Shown here: positions 25,225 to 36,023 of the stretch, piece by piece
How the letters are laid out: each line of letters begins with the position of its first letter
How positions within the stretch are numbered: position 1 is the stretch's first letter
Assembly: GCA_004026145.2 (NCBI GenBank)
Contig: CP034991.1
Location: forward strand, 6,169,294 to 6,233,293
Direction: 5' to 3'
Length of the DNA: 64,000 nucleotides
Source of the DNA: Takifugu bimaculatus
Lineage: Eukaryota > Chordata > Actinopteri > Tetraodontiformes > Tetraodontidae
Made by a program: the position numbers and the translations under genes
Notes under the pieces: generated by a model
Told to the model about the DNA's origin: nothing
The model's database searches: none
What the model saw: only the letters and a program-made list of their open reading frames with translations

Positions 25225-28200
25225 AAAACCAACTAATTATTGACTGCTTTCATTTATAAGGTCCATTATTTACACCTCTTGGAAGTGTTTAATGCTCTTG
25301 TAATCACATGGCAGATCTGTGACAAATATAAGAATTGCCAGTATCCCTCCGTGAAATCCGACAGTAAAGAAATTACCTCTTAAAAACCCTATTGATCTAC
25401 TATTGGTAGCAATTTCTGCAACATTGGGAGGTCCGTCATCAACCATTGTGGGGGAAGAATGTGAAGAAAATTCAAAGGTTGCAGTCTCAAAGCCTTGAAG
25501 TTACTGAGGGGGAAACACTCGGATGGCGCGAATGAATGAATCCTGCTCTCCTCTGCTGCAGCGATGCTCTAAGTGAGGCACTTAACCCTGCTGCTTCAGC
25601 CGAAAAGCCCTGCGGACCACAGCAAAAGAGTTTGGGTGGATCCAAATGTTGAATGCATGTAGGTGTATATGATCCTGAGGAGAGTTCCTGCAGCTGGCTC
25701 GCTCAGCAGCGCTACCAGACATCAACAAAAGTGCAGACGGAAGCATTTCAGGTTGTTGCTTCGTCCTTTTTCACCAGAAAAACGAGTGTTATTGTAAATA
25801 GATGCAGAAAATGCATTGAACAAAGGTTCAACAGGCCTTGACTAGACCTATTTTAGCATCTGCTTTGATAATATGTTTCATTAGTCATAACCTGATGTTA
25901 TTTTTACCATATCGGGGTTTTTGCAACCTGGAGAGGGAGGCAGGAATGAGAGAAAGAATAACAGGAATAACTAAACGCGGCTCAGCCAGGCAATCACTTT
26001 TTCATGTTTCTGGAAAATAGGTCAGCTAAAGAGTGCACGATCATTCCACGATGGCACCGCAGAGTTTGGCTCCTCTGACTCCTTCTGTGAATCACCTCAG
26101 GTGAAGCAGCTCTTTACTTTTTTATCATTAACTGGAGAAACTGACTGACTGAAAAATAAATAAACACATTTCACCGCTTCAGAGGCAACCCTGGATTCAT
26201 CTTCCGTGCTAGTCAAGCTAAATAAAGGGGAAAAAACACCAAAAGAAAACCCTTTCTTTGTTTTAAAAAGTAGTGTTTTTGTTCAAATAATTAACTGGGT
26301 TACTATTCTATTTAAATTTTGAGGCAGCCTTTAAATCTAGTTGGCAGTTTTTAAGGAGCTAAACCCCCGCATTTAACCGGATTGGGATGCTTGAGTGCAC
26401 AGTTGAACTTGCACATGTGCAGATTCAGTTTCTCTTGAGAGCAAAATGAATGAAAGGGTCCATAACGCATGCACACATGTCTTTATGGGATGTAACCTTC
26501 CAGGAAATAGAGAAGTGGGAGCAGACAGGATAAGAGGTCCTGGGAGCTCTTGATAATGACGCACATTAACAAACATGCACACCCAAATACTTTAACCTGA
26601 CATTTATTAATAACTGATAACATGGGTGGGTTTTGTTACAATCCAATTAAACCCTGTTTTGCACTTTAATTCAAGCCTGTGACATTCGTTTTGAAAAGGA
26701 ACAGGATGCGCTTCCTGTTTATCTCAAATGAATTTGTGTTCAACATCAGTTAGTTCAAGGGTCTTTGAGTTGTCTTCGTCTTGGCGCCTCTCATCAGTGC
26801 AAATTAAAGTGTAGTTGTTTGAACTGGGTGGACAAGTAGGCGGTCAAAGGTCACGGACACGGGCCCACGTTTTGTAGCGCTCGGGATTGTAAATGAGACC
26901 ACGCTGGTATTGTCTTTACAGCTATTACTTTCATATGTGGAAGAAAGAAAAGTGTTGATGGATGAAAGAGTGTCTCACTTTGAGACCAGGTGCTGTATTG
27001 CTTATGGCAGCCTTTAGAGACTCCAGGCTTTGCTTGGATTCGCAGTGAGAGACTTTTGTGCACTTCTGATGACACACTGGGAAACACTTTCAGCATTAAA
27101 ACAAAGCAGTCAGCAAAGGTCACTTTGCAGTCTGTGATGGCATCATTCTTGTGTTATCGGCGCTTTTAAATTTGTTTGTTCGCTCTACTTTCAACATTGT
27201 CCTGGCTCATTCTCAGAGATGTATGCTTCACTTGTTTACTCAAACACTGTTTATTCATTTCTCCATCTGGAAAAAATGGAGGGAGGGTGGAGGTTCAAGG
27301 GAGAGTCAGAAAAATATAACTTCCATTGTGTGCGACCAAATAAGTAAGACAACAGAGAGAGTGGGAGGTGCAGCAAATAACCAGCACTGCCAGAGATGGA
27401 TGAGCTGGAGAGAAATAAAATATCAGATTTGTCTTAGATGGGGAGATGGAAGGATTTAGAATACAAATCGGAGATGATGAATGTTTGGAAAGAACAAACA
27501 CAGACGTAGGGAATTACCGATAACTGAACAAAGAGGTGGGGGGGTGAGGGGGGTGCACCATTGGGTTTGCATGACCGTAAAGATCCAGTGACTGGGAGTA
27601 ATCAGTAAAGTGGAATAAATGCATCCCATATGCACTTCGGCCATGTTTGGAACAGCCCCGACATCACCCTGGCTCTGTGTCGATATGATTCGTCTGAAAA
27701 CCGCTTCGCTTCAAACGGCGATGCACAGACATCTGCCTGAATCAACATGCCGCACTGTTTTTGTCTGATGTTAAAGTTAATTGATGTCGCGTGGGACGAA
27801 TTCGACATGCCAGCTTCTGAAAATCCGGAACAAAGTGAGAGAACTTGGCAAACAACAGGCTGAAAGAAAAATCAGTCAACATTGTGGAAGTGATGCACTG
27901 CAGAGTGCTATTACTGTCTGTTCCTGCTGCTGGGGTACGATTTGTGAGTTTAGGATTCATATAGGTATTATAGACGATCTCTTTCAGGTCTAACATTGGT
28001 TGTTCATTTAGAATCAGCCATTCGAAACCAATTCTCTTCTTTCTCTGTTTTATTCTATGTCCACCTATTTTTTCCCATCTAAACGTATCTGCCAATGACA
28101 TTTCTATTCAAACAAATTCTTTGTCACAGCCTGAGGTGCACCCATGTCCTGAGAAACCTCTATTACTGCAGCCATTACATGTAGCAGCTGCCACGCATTA

Positions 28201-28403
28201 GTAGCACCAGTCAGCCATCAGTGCTGCAGGGCTCTCACACTCAAACTGGAAATGATAAAACAATTGGTTAAGTGGCTTTCCTTAAATACGATTTGCATAT
28301 TTTGCATACAAATACCAGACATTTCAGGGAGACACTCCAAGAAAATAGAGGGTTTCAGAGGTGTTATTATACACAGTATGTTACCTTAACAGAATTTGGC
28401 CAG

Positions 28404-28464
<61 letters not shown>

Positions 28465-28479
28465 TGTGCGTGTGTGTGT
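28404..28479 (+). repeat. Long (TG)n microsatellite, about 75 bp
   Basis: About 56 bases of uninterrupted TG are followed by a TTTGTGTGCG interruption and a second short TG block. It sits at the left edge of the GGTTAG-rich repeat copy 2. Confidence 0.95.
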
Positions 28480-28655
28480 ATTCTCGCACAGGCTGCATAC
28501 TGAGGACAAAGCAAAGAGAAGACATATTTTTGCTGGTCCTCCAAAAGGGTCGAGTCTTTCAGGTTTCAAAAGGTTTGGGGTTTTGGCTAAGGTAAAAGTT
28601 TGGGTTAGAGATTTAGTTACGATTGCCTAGAGTTAGGTTAAGGACCTGTAGATGT
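28480..28655. repeat. Degenerate GGTTAG-rich dispersed teleost repeat, copy 2
   Basis: The order GGCTGCATACTGAGGACAAA, TTTTTGCTGGTCCTCCAAAA, TTTGGGGTTTTGGCTAAGG and then GGGTTAGAGATTTAG with GAGTTAGGTTAAGGACC parallels the copy at 5.2 kb (AGTGAGGACATTTT, GGCTGGTCGTCAC, GGTTAGGGTTCGGG). Here it is preceded by a long TG microsatellite, as is common for this repeat in fish. It is diverged and I cannot assign a family name. Confidence 0.55.
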
Positions 28656-29143
28656 GTGTGTGTAGCCACACCTATGTCTGTGTAAATGTCAGCCTGTGTA
28701 AATATACTCGCAGGCAGTAGTTAGATGTCGATGAATGGGATCTTGCACCAGGACACAATTTATGTTCCCTGAACACAACACAGGTGGCTCCCATGAAGAA
28801 CGGCTGCTGCTGGTTGGTAAGTAATGACCGCATAAAGCAAATTTATGGCCGTCCCACTCACGGGAAGAGAGGAGGGTGCGCAGATGTGACAGATTTGCTG
28901 TCATGTTGAGCGGTGACGTTCTTCACCTGTGTAAAAACCGATGAATAAAGGCAGAAGTAGACGAACAGGGTAGAGGTGATAGAGGTGTTGAGAGTACGAG
29001 AGGACCCACAGAGGAAATTAGAATGGAAACAGGGAGGGAACAAAATGAATGATCAGGACTGTTAGACCGTCTCCATTAATAAACTGACCATGAGCAAAGC
29101 ATGATGGGTACCAATCATTCAGAAATGGGAGGCCATGAGAGGA

Positions 29144-29167
29144 GGGTGGGTGGGTGGGGGGGTGGGG
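29144..29167 (+). other. Strong G-quadruplex motif
   Basis: Five G tracts of 3, 3, 3, 7 and 4 residues are each separated by a single T. One-base loops between G3+ tracts are the most stable class of quadruplex-forming sequence. It lies on the strand I infer to be the grid2 sense strand, so it could also form in nascent RNA. Confidence 0.85.
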
Positions 29168-30426
29168 TGAAGAGTGGATATGAAAATGTTAATACGCCCC
29201 TCCTCTCCTCCTGCCACCCCCTCACAGATTGAAGGGCGTCTGTGAATCAGGGGTGAAGTTCCGGTCGTCTGAAACGGCGTCACGCTTTATGCTCCGGTCT
29301 CGGTGTCTGAATGAGGACGGCGCGTGGCACAGGTGTGTCATTTGGCTTTTCCGACACCATTTCCAAATTCTCCCTTGATGCAGGACGAAACGGTTCCCGA
29401 CCCCCTCAGCTCGACTCCACCTGTTGCGTTAGCAATTGAGCGATTTTTACAAAATACTATTGTTTTTTTTAGTGGTTTATGATGTTGTAATATCAGTGTC
29501 TCCACTTCCTTTTGTCTCTCAAATCTCACGTCCAGATTATAGAGATTGTGCACTATCTAGAAATGGACCACAGCTGGACATTTTTACATACAAAAACAAG
29601 GTAAAAGATACACGAAAAGCAACGTCCAGTCAGGCTGAACATTCTGATCATCTGTTCATGGTGCCAGTTTGCACACGGTGCTCAAAAGGGCACCAGTTGG
29701 CTCTGCTTTTCTAAAATGCAGAGCTTTGTGTACCTGAGTGGTGACAAATGGACTGGGGGTGGAAAACAAAGTGATGTCATTAGTGTTCCTCAAGGCATTC
29801 TCTCTGAAGTCATGCTTCTAGTTAACTTAAATTGCTTCTGGTGGAGGCATGCTATTTCGCCAGCATGCGACCACCACTCTGCGTCGTGGAGGCAATGAAT
29901 AAATCAAAAGTTTACACCTATTTTTTTTTTTTTACCTTCAGCATGGAAGAAATTCCATCTGCATGTCGGACACGAGCTGGAATCTCCTCACGGCAACAGG
30001 AAAAGTGAGATTATTAATAAATTCATGAAATGTGCCGAGCTCTCCGACTCTCCCCGGTGCCTTCCCTCCCACTGGGGGTCGTAGCCTCATACCCCGCGGG
30101 ACTAGTTTCGGCCTACTGGTTCATTACAAAGCAGGTTGTTAGGAACTGGGAAACCACTATGATTCAATTGGTTAGAGATGGCGACCAGGAAATACGACGG
30201 GGCCATCCAGTCAGTGGGAGATTATTCTTTATTCTAGATGTGCTTTTCTGTAGGGAATTCTTTTAAGGGCAATTCTGAGTCAGAAAGAAGGCTTAAGGAT
30301 TAGAGGAATTTGTGCCCGTTTTTTTATTTTTTCCTCTTTAGCTGTTTTTTTCCCCCCTCTATCGGTTCAAAGAGTGGACATTAAAAAGGAAAAATAAACT
30401 GGCCTCAGTGGCACCATTTGGGTCCA

Positions 30427-30449
30427 GTGTGTGTGTGTGTGTGTGTGTG

Positions 30450-30499
<50 letters not shown>

Positions 30500-30500
30500 C
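30427..30500 (+). repeat. Compound (TG)n(GA)n microsatellite
   Basis: About 60 bases of TG with one T insertion are followed by about 14 bases of GA. Confidence 0.95.
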
Positions 30501-31712
30501 AGAGACAGACTCAACACTTTCATGTGTACAATGGTGCATGTTTCTTCCTTCTGTCTGCAGATGCTGTAAAAGATTGGACAAGCCCAGTCAAAGCCGTGCG
30601 GGATAAATTTAGCTCATGCTAACACCCTTGGAGGCCTCTTAATAATTGAGAAGGCATCTGCTCCAATTAATGTGGCCCTCTAAATGGAATCCCTATTTAA
30701 ATTCTCCCTAACTGGGTCACTCTTTTTCTCACTCTCCTTCTCTCCCCCCTTCCCCCTCTGCGGTGCAGTAAAGAAGAAAATGAGCTGCCTTCTACTTTTA
30801 AATGGTTTTTAGGGTTTCTGAAACATCATCTGGGATGTTTTGCCCGAGGTCTGTCAACGCCGAAACAGAGACAGAAGTTCTGACTGAGTTTCCTTTTGGT
30901 CCTCCTTTGATTGAGAAAGATGGGGAATGGGGGAACTTCTTTGAACTCTGATTTGGTTGATAAAATTAGCACATATTATAACAAAACCTGAGGAGATATT
31001 ACCAGCCGGGCTTATTTTGTCCGAGTAAGCGGTTACGCAACCTCCCTGCTATCTGTCTGGTGGCCTGCTGGAACCAGGATGAATATTTGGATCCAACTTT
31101 AATGAGTTTGGATGTATAGATTCAGATCTTTCATCTCACTCAGGAGTGAAATAGTTGTCATTTTTGAAGGAAATTAAATTGGATCAGCGATCCTGGGAGG
31201 GATCTTATCTTTAGAAACTTTGTGTTAAATGACAAACCTGTTCAGTTTTGACAGTTTAGACACAGCCGGCGTAGCACCACAGCCAACCCTGTCAAAGTGG
31301 TCATTCTTCTCCTGTCTGGCCTTCATGGCTGTCACCAGTCACAGTTTGGATATTCCCTCGTGACCTTGTTTAGACAGGCTTTTCTTTTTTTTCTTCTGCT
31401 TCATTCCTTTATTTGCCATCGGATCATTTGCTGACATGGAACTTTGGTCCTTGCGCCTTTACACCGAACTAATTGGGCCTGCTCTATCGCTGGCTGTTGC
31501 TAAATGAGCTTTTTAATAAGCATTTTCATGAATGATGCTCTTTCTTTGTGGGACCGCTAACCCGGACCATGATCTCTGGATTTGGGGGCAATCCCCTCAC
31601 ACATTTTAAAGCTATCATCTTTGTTCCTAGCAAAGCAATTGGTAGCGTATTGAGTAGGTGGAACAGGTGTTGTCCGGCTGTTTACTCCTGCGCTGCGCTT
31701 GAGGGCAGATCA

Positions 31713-31757
31713 GAGATGCTACAAATAGTTCCGTAGAATCCGAGATGCTACAAATAG
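31713..31757 (+). repeat. 16 bp direct repeat, 29 bp period
   Basis: GAGATGCTACAAATAG occurs at 31713-31728 and again at 31742-31757. Thirteen unrelated bases separate the copies. It may be a small local duplication; no element between the copies is recognisable. Confidence 0.85.
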
Positions 31758-31870
31758 AGGAGCCAGTGTGCAGCTGGGAGCTGACTCATATGTTGTTCCA
31801 TCAGCCTGCTCCCCCATATCCTCTTTTAACCTGTTATAATCTGCAGTGCAGTTAGTTATATCATTCTTTT

Positions 31871-31995
31871 TTCTCATAATTACCCCCACCAAGGAGCCAG
31901 AGTTTGTCTGTCTGAACTGATCTTAAGGGAATTTTCTGGAAACAACACTGAGCCATTAACAGATAGTTCGTTTGGTGATCTGGATTTCGGGGGGA
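31871..31995 (+). repeat. Possible ancient dispersed repeat scrap
   Basis: ATTACCCCCACCAAGGAGCC, followed by TTTGTCTGTCTG and later TTTGGTGATCTGGATTTCGG, resembles a widespread vertebrate repeat with the order CCCCGCCAAGGAGG, TTTGTCTGTCTG and GATCCGGAT. Similarity is by eye and over short motifs only. Confidence 0.35.
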
Positions 31996-32059
31996 CCTTC
32001 CAGCTTCCAAAGATCCCAGGCCAAGGGGATTTGAAGGGGATCATGAAAGAATCTACTGT

Positions 32060-33110
32060 TATCTAATCTTGTGTCTTCTCTTCCTCGCCCTCCTGGGCGG
32101 TGCCTCCTTCCTTCAGACTCGGGTCCTCTACCAGAGGCCTGGGAGTCTGAGGGTTCTGCGCAGGATCTTAGCTGTTCCTAGGACTGCGCTCTTCTGGACA
32201 GAGATCTCTGGTGTGGTTCCTGGTATCTGTTGGAGCCATCTACTCAGGTTGGGAGTTACTGCCCCTAGTGTCCCAATCACTACTGGGACCACTGTTGCCT
32301 TCATGGCCCACATTCTCTCCATCTCCTCCTTCAGCCCTTGGTACTTCTCCAGCTTCTCATGTTCCTTTTTTCCTGATGTTGCTATCACTTGGGATTGCTA
32401 CATCTATCACCACCACTGTCTCCTGGTGTTTATCCACCACCACTATGTCAGGCTGGTTGGCCACCACCATCTCGTCAGTCTGGATCTTGGCCTGCTCGTT
32501 CTCCACCACTTTCGGAGGTGTCTCCCACCTGGACCCTGGGACCTCCAGTCCATACTCAGTGCAGATGTTCCTGTAGACTATGCCAGCCACCTGGTTATGC
32601 CGCTCCATGTACGCCTTGCCTGCCAGCATCTTGCACCCTGCTGTGATGTGCTGGACTGTCTCAGGGGCATCTCCACACAGTCTGCACCTGGTCTGATATG
32701 GTAGACCCTTATGGTTGGCCCTGGTATGGTAGACCCTGGCCTCTATTGCTCTGGTGCTCAGGGCCTGTTCTTGTGCAGCCATGATTAGTGCCTCTGTGCT
32801 GTCTTTCAGTCTGGCCTTTGTCAGCCACTGGTATGTTTTCTCGATATCAGCCACTTCCTCAATTTGTCGGTGGTACATTCCATGCATGGTCTTGTCCTTC
32901 CATGCTAGGCCCTCAGGTTCCTCCTCCTTGGTGGGCCTTTGTTGCCTGAGGCATTCTCTCAGCAGTCAGTCAGTGGGACCATCTTCTTGATGTACTCTCG
33001 GAGGCTTGTTGTTTCCTCCTGGACAGTAGTTTGGACACTTACTAGTCCTCAGCCCCCTTCCTTTTGCTTCATATTTAGCTTGACGCTGGACTTAAAGTGA
33101 AAACCCTCCA
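32060..33110 (-). mobile_element. 5'-truncated LINE remnant, RLE-type non-LTR retrotransposon (R4/Dong/Rex6-like)
   Basis: The minus strand preserves the C-terminal part of a retrotransposon polyprotein, in order: a KEGG-x-GLVSVQTTVQEETTSL-like segment, LRECLRQQRP, a CX2CX8HX4C zinc knuckle, a PD...ID endonuclease core and a C-terminus ending LPGLW. The polymerase domain is absent, as expected from 5' truncation during target-primed reverse transcription. The restriction-like endonuclease downstream of the zinc knuckle excludes the apurinic-endonuclease LINE clades such as L1 and L2. Assignment to the R4/Dong/Rex6 group is from memory of fish sequences. The exact ends are uncertain; I place the 3' end near 32060 and the truncation near 33110. 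No target-site duplication was identified. Confidence 0.85.
32128..33090 (-). pseudogene. Decayed C-terminal coding remnant of the LINE polyprotein
   Basis: The longest intact frame (32357-32887) holds the zinc knuckle at residues 68, 71, 80 and 85 (C, C, H, C). It also carries the endonuclease PD at 146-147 and the D of VIDV at 162. Three lesions break the protein. An in-frame TGA lies at 33049-33051, after KEGG. A frame change occurs near 32955-32970, between the KKMVP segment and LRECLRQQ. A run of six T on the plus strand (32366-32371) where five would keep frame separates SDSNIRKK from EHEKLEKY. The tail then continues in another frame to 32128, ending LPGLW. The copy is inactive. Confidence 0.85.
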
Positions 33111-33248
33111 TGCATGGTGAGGAGCTTCCTTCCTTCCATATGCTACATTAGGGGTGCAGGGACAATATGGGGGGGAATGACCTGCTTCAATAGGTGGAGA
33201 CAGGATGCAGATGCAATATCATCAAATAGTGTAGAATAATTCATGCAC

Positions 33249-33249
33249 A

Positions 33250-33290
<41 letters not shown>

Positions 33291-33293
33291 ACA

Positions 33294-33341
<48 letters not shown>
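33249..33341 (+). repeat. Compound (CT)n(CA)n microsatellite
   Basis: About 42 bases of CT with one TTT interruption are followed by about 52 bases of CA with one AT interruption. It lies about 140 bases from the truncated end of the LINE remnant. Confidence 0.95.
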
Positions 33342-33346
<5 letters not shown>

Positions 33347-35130
33347 TGTTCTGTTTGCTTTGTAAGTTTGATTATATTTGCTTTATAGAATCTGAACTTG
33401 AGGCAAATCTTTAATACCAGTTTAAATGCAGCACATGGCTGCATTTGAACACTTTCTAAAGGGTTTATGACAGAAACGACAGTCTTCCCAAGCCCGCAAA
33501 TAAAACAAACGTTACAAGAAGACTTCCTATCTGCTCTTGCTGGGTCATCTGGAGCCGGAGGTTCGAACAACACTCCAGAACCAGCAGATACTCTTCAGAA
33601 CAGGGCCACACGCACACATGCAGGAGGTAGGAGGTGGGCTGACTGGTTTGTACACTCACCACATTGACTAAATACTGAGATTTATGTTTCCTTTGTCCGC
33701 CTGTATTTTTGCTTCCTCGTTGTCATTACAAACAAATGAATTTGAAAGCAGGCGATCAGCAGAAGTTCCCCTTGATGAATAGTCCAAATTCCTACCAGCC
33801 GAGACGTGGATGCGCTCGGCGTTAGCTGGCAATTTTTGTACAGGTGACATTTTCTCTGTAGTTGATTCTTTCAGGGGCATTAAAACAGGCCCATGAGCAG
33901 AAATGCACAGATCAATTTCCCACTAATGTTTCTTCTAACAAATGTCCCTCTGGTCCTGGGATCATTTTCCCCCCAATTTATGTTCTTCCCCAGTCTTAAT
34001 TCTTATTTTTTCTTCCATCTCTCACCACTCATCTTTCTCTCTATTAGTATATATATATTTAAATTTGTCCTGTTAATAATGTCAGCGTGGGTTGGCAGTG
34101 GTACCTCGGCTGTTCTGGTCCTACATTTAGCTCCTGCAGCTCCTCGTATGTTCTCTCCTTACTGACCTGGTGAGGTGAGAAGTCTGTTCTAATAAGTCTT
34201 CGTCAGCTCCCAACCTGAGAATCTGCATCCCGATGAGGTATTTTTTGCAGGGAAAGTTTGGTTTTGGGGGAATTTTTTCGTATTACGGGTAAAATTAGTG
34301 GAAATGCACTTCTTTTTTTCGAAATCCCAAGTAAATGCTAGGAACAAAATCCTGCTGTTAATCTCTTTGGCTTTTAAGTGTGATCCACGTGAATCCCTCA
34401 GAAAGATGATCTACAGAGACCTGAGCTCTCTAAGCTGTCTGAACTGCCTTGCTTTCATTTGAAACGTTCCAGGAACTTGGTCACATTCACGACGAAATGA
34501 AACTAACTGTGGCATGATGGGGAGGGTCTTTATATAACGTAAAGCACTCTTATTGTCTGGTCCAACATACACACAATGTATATATTAGGTAGCACTTTCC
34601 ATTGCATTCCATTGTTCTGCATTTCATATAAATAGCAGCAGTCTTATTATTTTCTTTCTATTGTTGAGATGTTTCAGTCCTGAAACGTGTTTTCAGAATT
34701 GAACAGGTTTTCTAAGCAGATGCCAGGAATAAATTGGGGAAAGTCTCTTTTTTGATGAAAGTTATTTTGGTATATATTTGTACACTCCCTCGCTGCCTCC
34801 CTCTCTGTGACAGTGGTGCACCAGCCAGGCAGGTTCATTGTGAATGCATGTTGCCAGTGGAGGAGAAGCGATCATCTTTAAAGTCTGAAGTTTGGTTGGC
34901 CGTCTGAGTTCTTCTTCTGGAATTCAGTCCCTGAAGGGTAAAAGTTTGATCGGAGTGAAACTTTAAAATATGTATGGACTGATGAAGATTTGAATGCCAC
35001 AGGACACAAAACTATTCAGACGACTTTAATTGTTAATAATGGAGGAGATGTGAATTTAGTAGGGAAAGTTCTCCTCTTTCAGTTGAAGTCGGATTCTGGC
35101 ATTTTTATACAGGTTCATTTCTCAGGCCAT

Positions 35131-35178
35131 GCTCTGATGATGAGGATGATGAATATTATGATGATGATGATGATGCGA
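35131..35178 (+). repeat. Imperfect (GAT)n trinucleotide repeat
   Basis: CTGATGATGAGGATGATG is followed by six ATG units after an AATATT interruption. Confidence 0.85.
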
Positions 35179-35309
35179 TTGCTCTGATGCTCCAATAATA
35201 CGTAAATGCCAGAAAAGTGAACCATAATCAAACGCGGCCCCTCTGTGCCCCGTGTTGCCTTCAGTGGCTCTGACTGACATTTGCTCGGCCTCACCCCCCC
35301 ACCCCCCCC

Positions 35310-35360
<51 letters not shown>
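35310..35360 (+). repeat. (CA)n microsatellite preceded by C runs
   Basis: About 50 bases of CA follow a C7-A-C8 stretch. Confidence 0.95.
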
Positions 35361-35361
<1 letters not shown>

Positions 35362-35519
35362 CCAGGTTTAGATCTCCTCACAAGATAAGTTCAATGGGGG
35401 ATCATTTGCAGCAAATTTGAATTTTCTCTGGGCGACATGGCAACAGATTTATCAAAGACAAAATCTAAATATGACACAGGACTTTGAACCAGATTGGTAA
35501 AGCAGATTGGATTTTCAAA

Positions 35520-35628
35520 TACACACACACACATGCAGACACACATGCAGACACACACATGCAGACACACATGCAGACACACATGCAGACACACACATGC
35601 AGACACACATGCAGACACACATGCACAC
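35520..35628 (+). repeat. Minisatellite with a 10-12 bp ACACATGCAG unit
   Basis: Eight copies of CATGCA-containing units alternate between ACACATGCAG and a form with one extra CA (ACACACATGCAG). The array grew from a CA microsatellite that acquired a TGCAG interruption. Open frames through it read His/Thr or Cys/Met repeats and are not genes. Confidence 0.93.
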
Positions 35629-35963
35629 CTCCGGAGCTCATTTGCATGCCTTGCAGAGCCGGCTGCTTCGGAAATGCGCTAATCTCAGAATGAGTGTGCC
35701 TCCCAACGCTTCTCCGCCCATCGATTGTTTCAGAACCGCGGCGCGGTTTCCTCTTCCCTCCATCCCTCTTTCGGCGGTTTATTCACGGGCTGAGTTTCAG
35801 GAGGACAAATGTGCGTCACATGATTATCTCCCAAATGATGAAATGGAGAATTTAAGGATTAGACTATATTACTCATCTTTAGCATATTTTCTATTTTCAG
35901 GAACAACCCTCCCTTCCATGATTTCCATATTCCTTTAGCGTATTATCTCTGTGTGTGTGTGAA

Positions 35964-35970
35964 TGAGAGA

Positions 35971-36020
<50 letters not shown>
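35964..36020 (+). repeat. (GA)n microsatellite
   Basis: A GA array with one ATGA interruption, preceded by a short TG block. Confidence 0.95.

Positions 36021-36023
<3 letters not shown>

Larger units (their letters stand above)
16470..28400. other. Non-coding block with no recognised gene
   Basis: Mostly unique sequence with the TG tracts and C/G runs listed. The longest open frame, 18944-19426 on the plus strand (160 codons), is serine/arginine-rich with no recognisable domain and runs through a TG-rich stretch. I treat it as chance. Confidence 0.6.
28660..31865. other. Non-coding block with no recognised gene
   Basis: Contains a G-quadruplex motif at 29144-29167, a TG/GA microsatellite at 30427-30500 and a 16 bp direct repeat near 31.7 kb. 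Otherwise it appears unique, with no recognisable coding similarity. Confidence 0.6.

Noticed and set aside
32069..32704. 211-codon plus-strand open frame
   Set aside because: It is the antisense shadow of the minus-strand LINE remnant, whose translation carries the recognisable zinc knuckle and endonuclease motifs.
35080..35093. CAGTTGAAGTCGGA, like the end of Tc1/mariner elements
   Set aside because: Only 14 bases match, there is no flanking TA and no inverted partner nearby.
35520..35628. Regularly spaced repeats resembling a CRISPR array
   Set aside because: Units are 10-12 bp with no spacers, in a vertebrate genome; it is a minisatellite.
35507..35938. 143-codon frame with His/Thr/Cys repeats
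   Set aside because: Translation of the ACACATGCAG minisatellite and flanking unique DNA.
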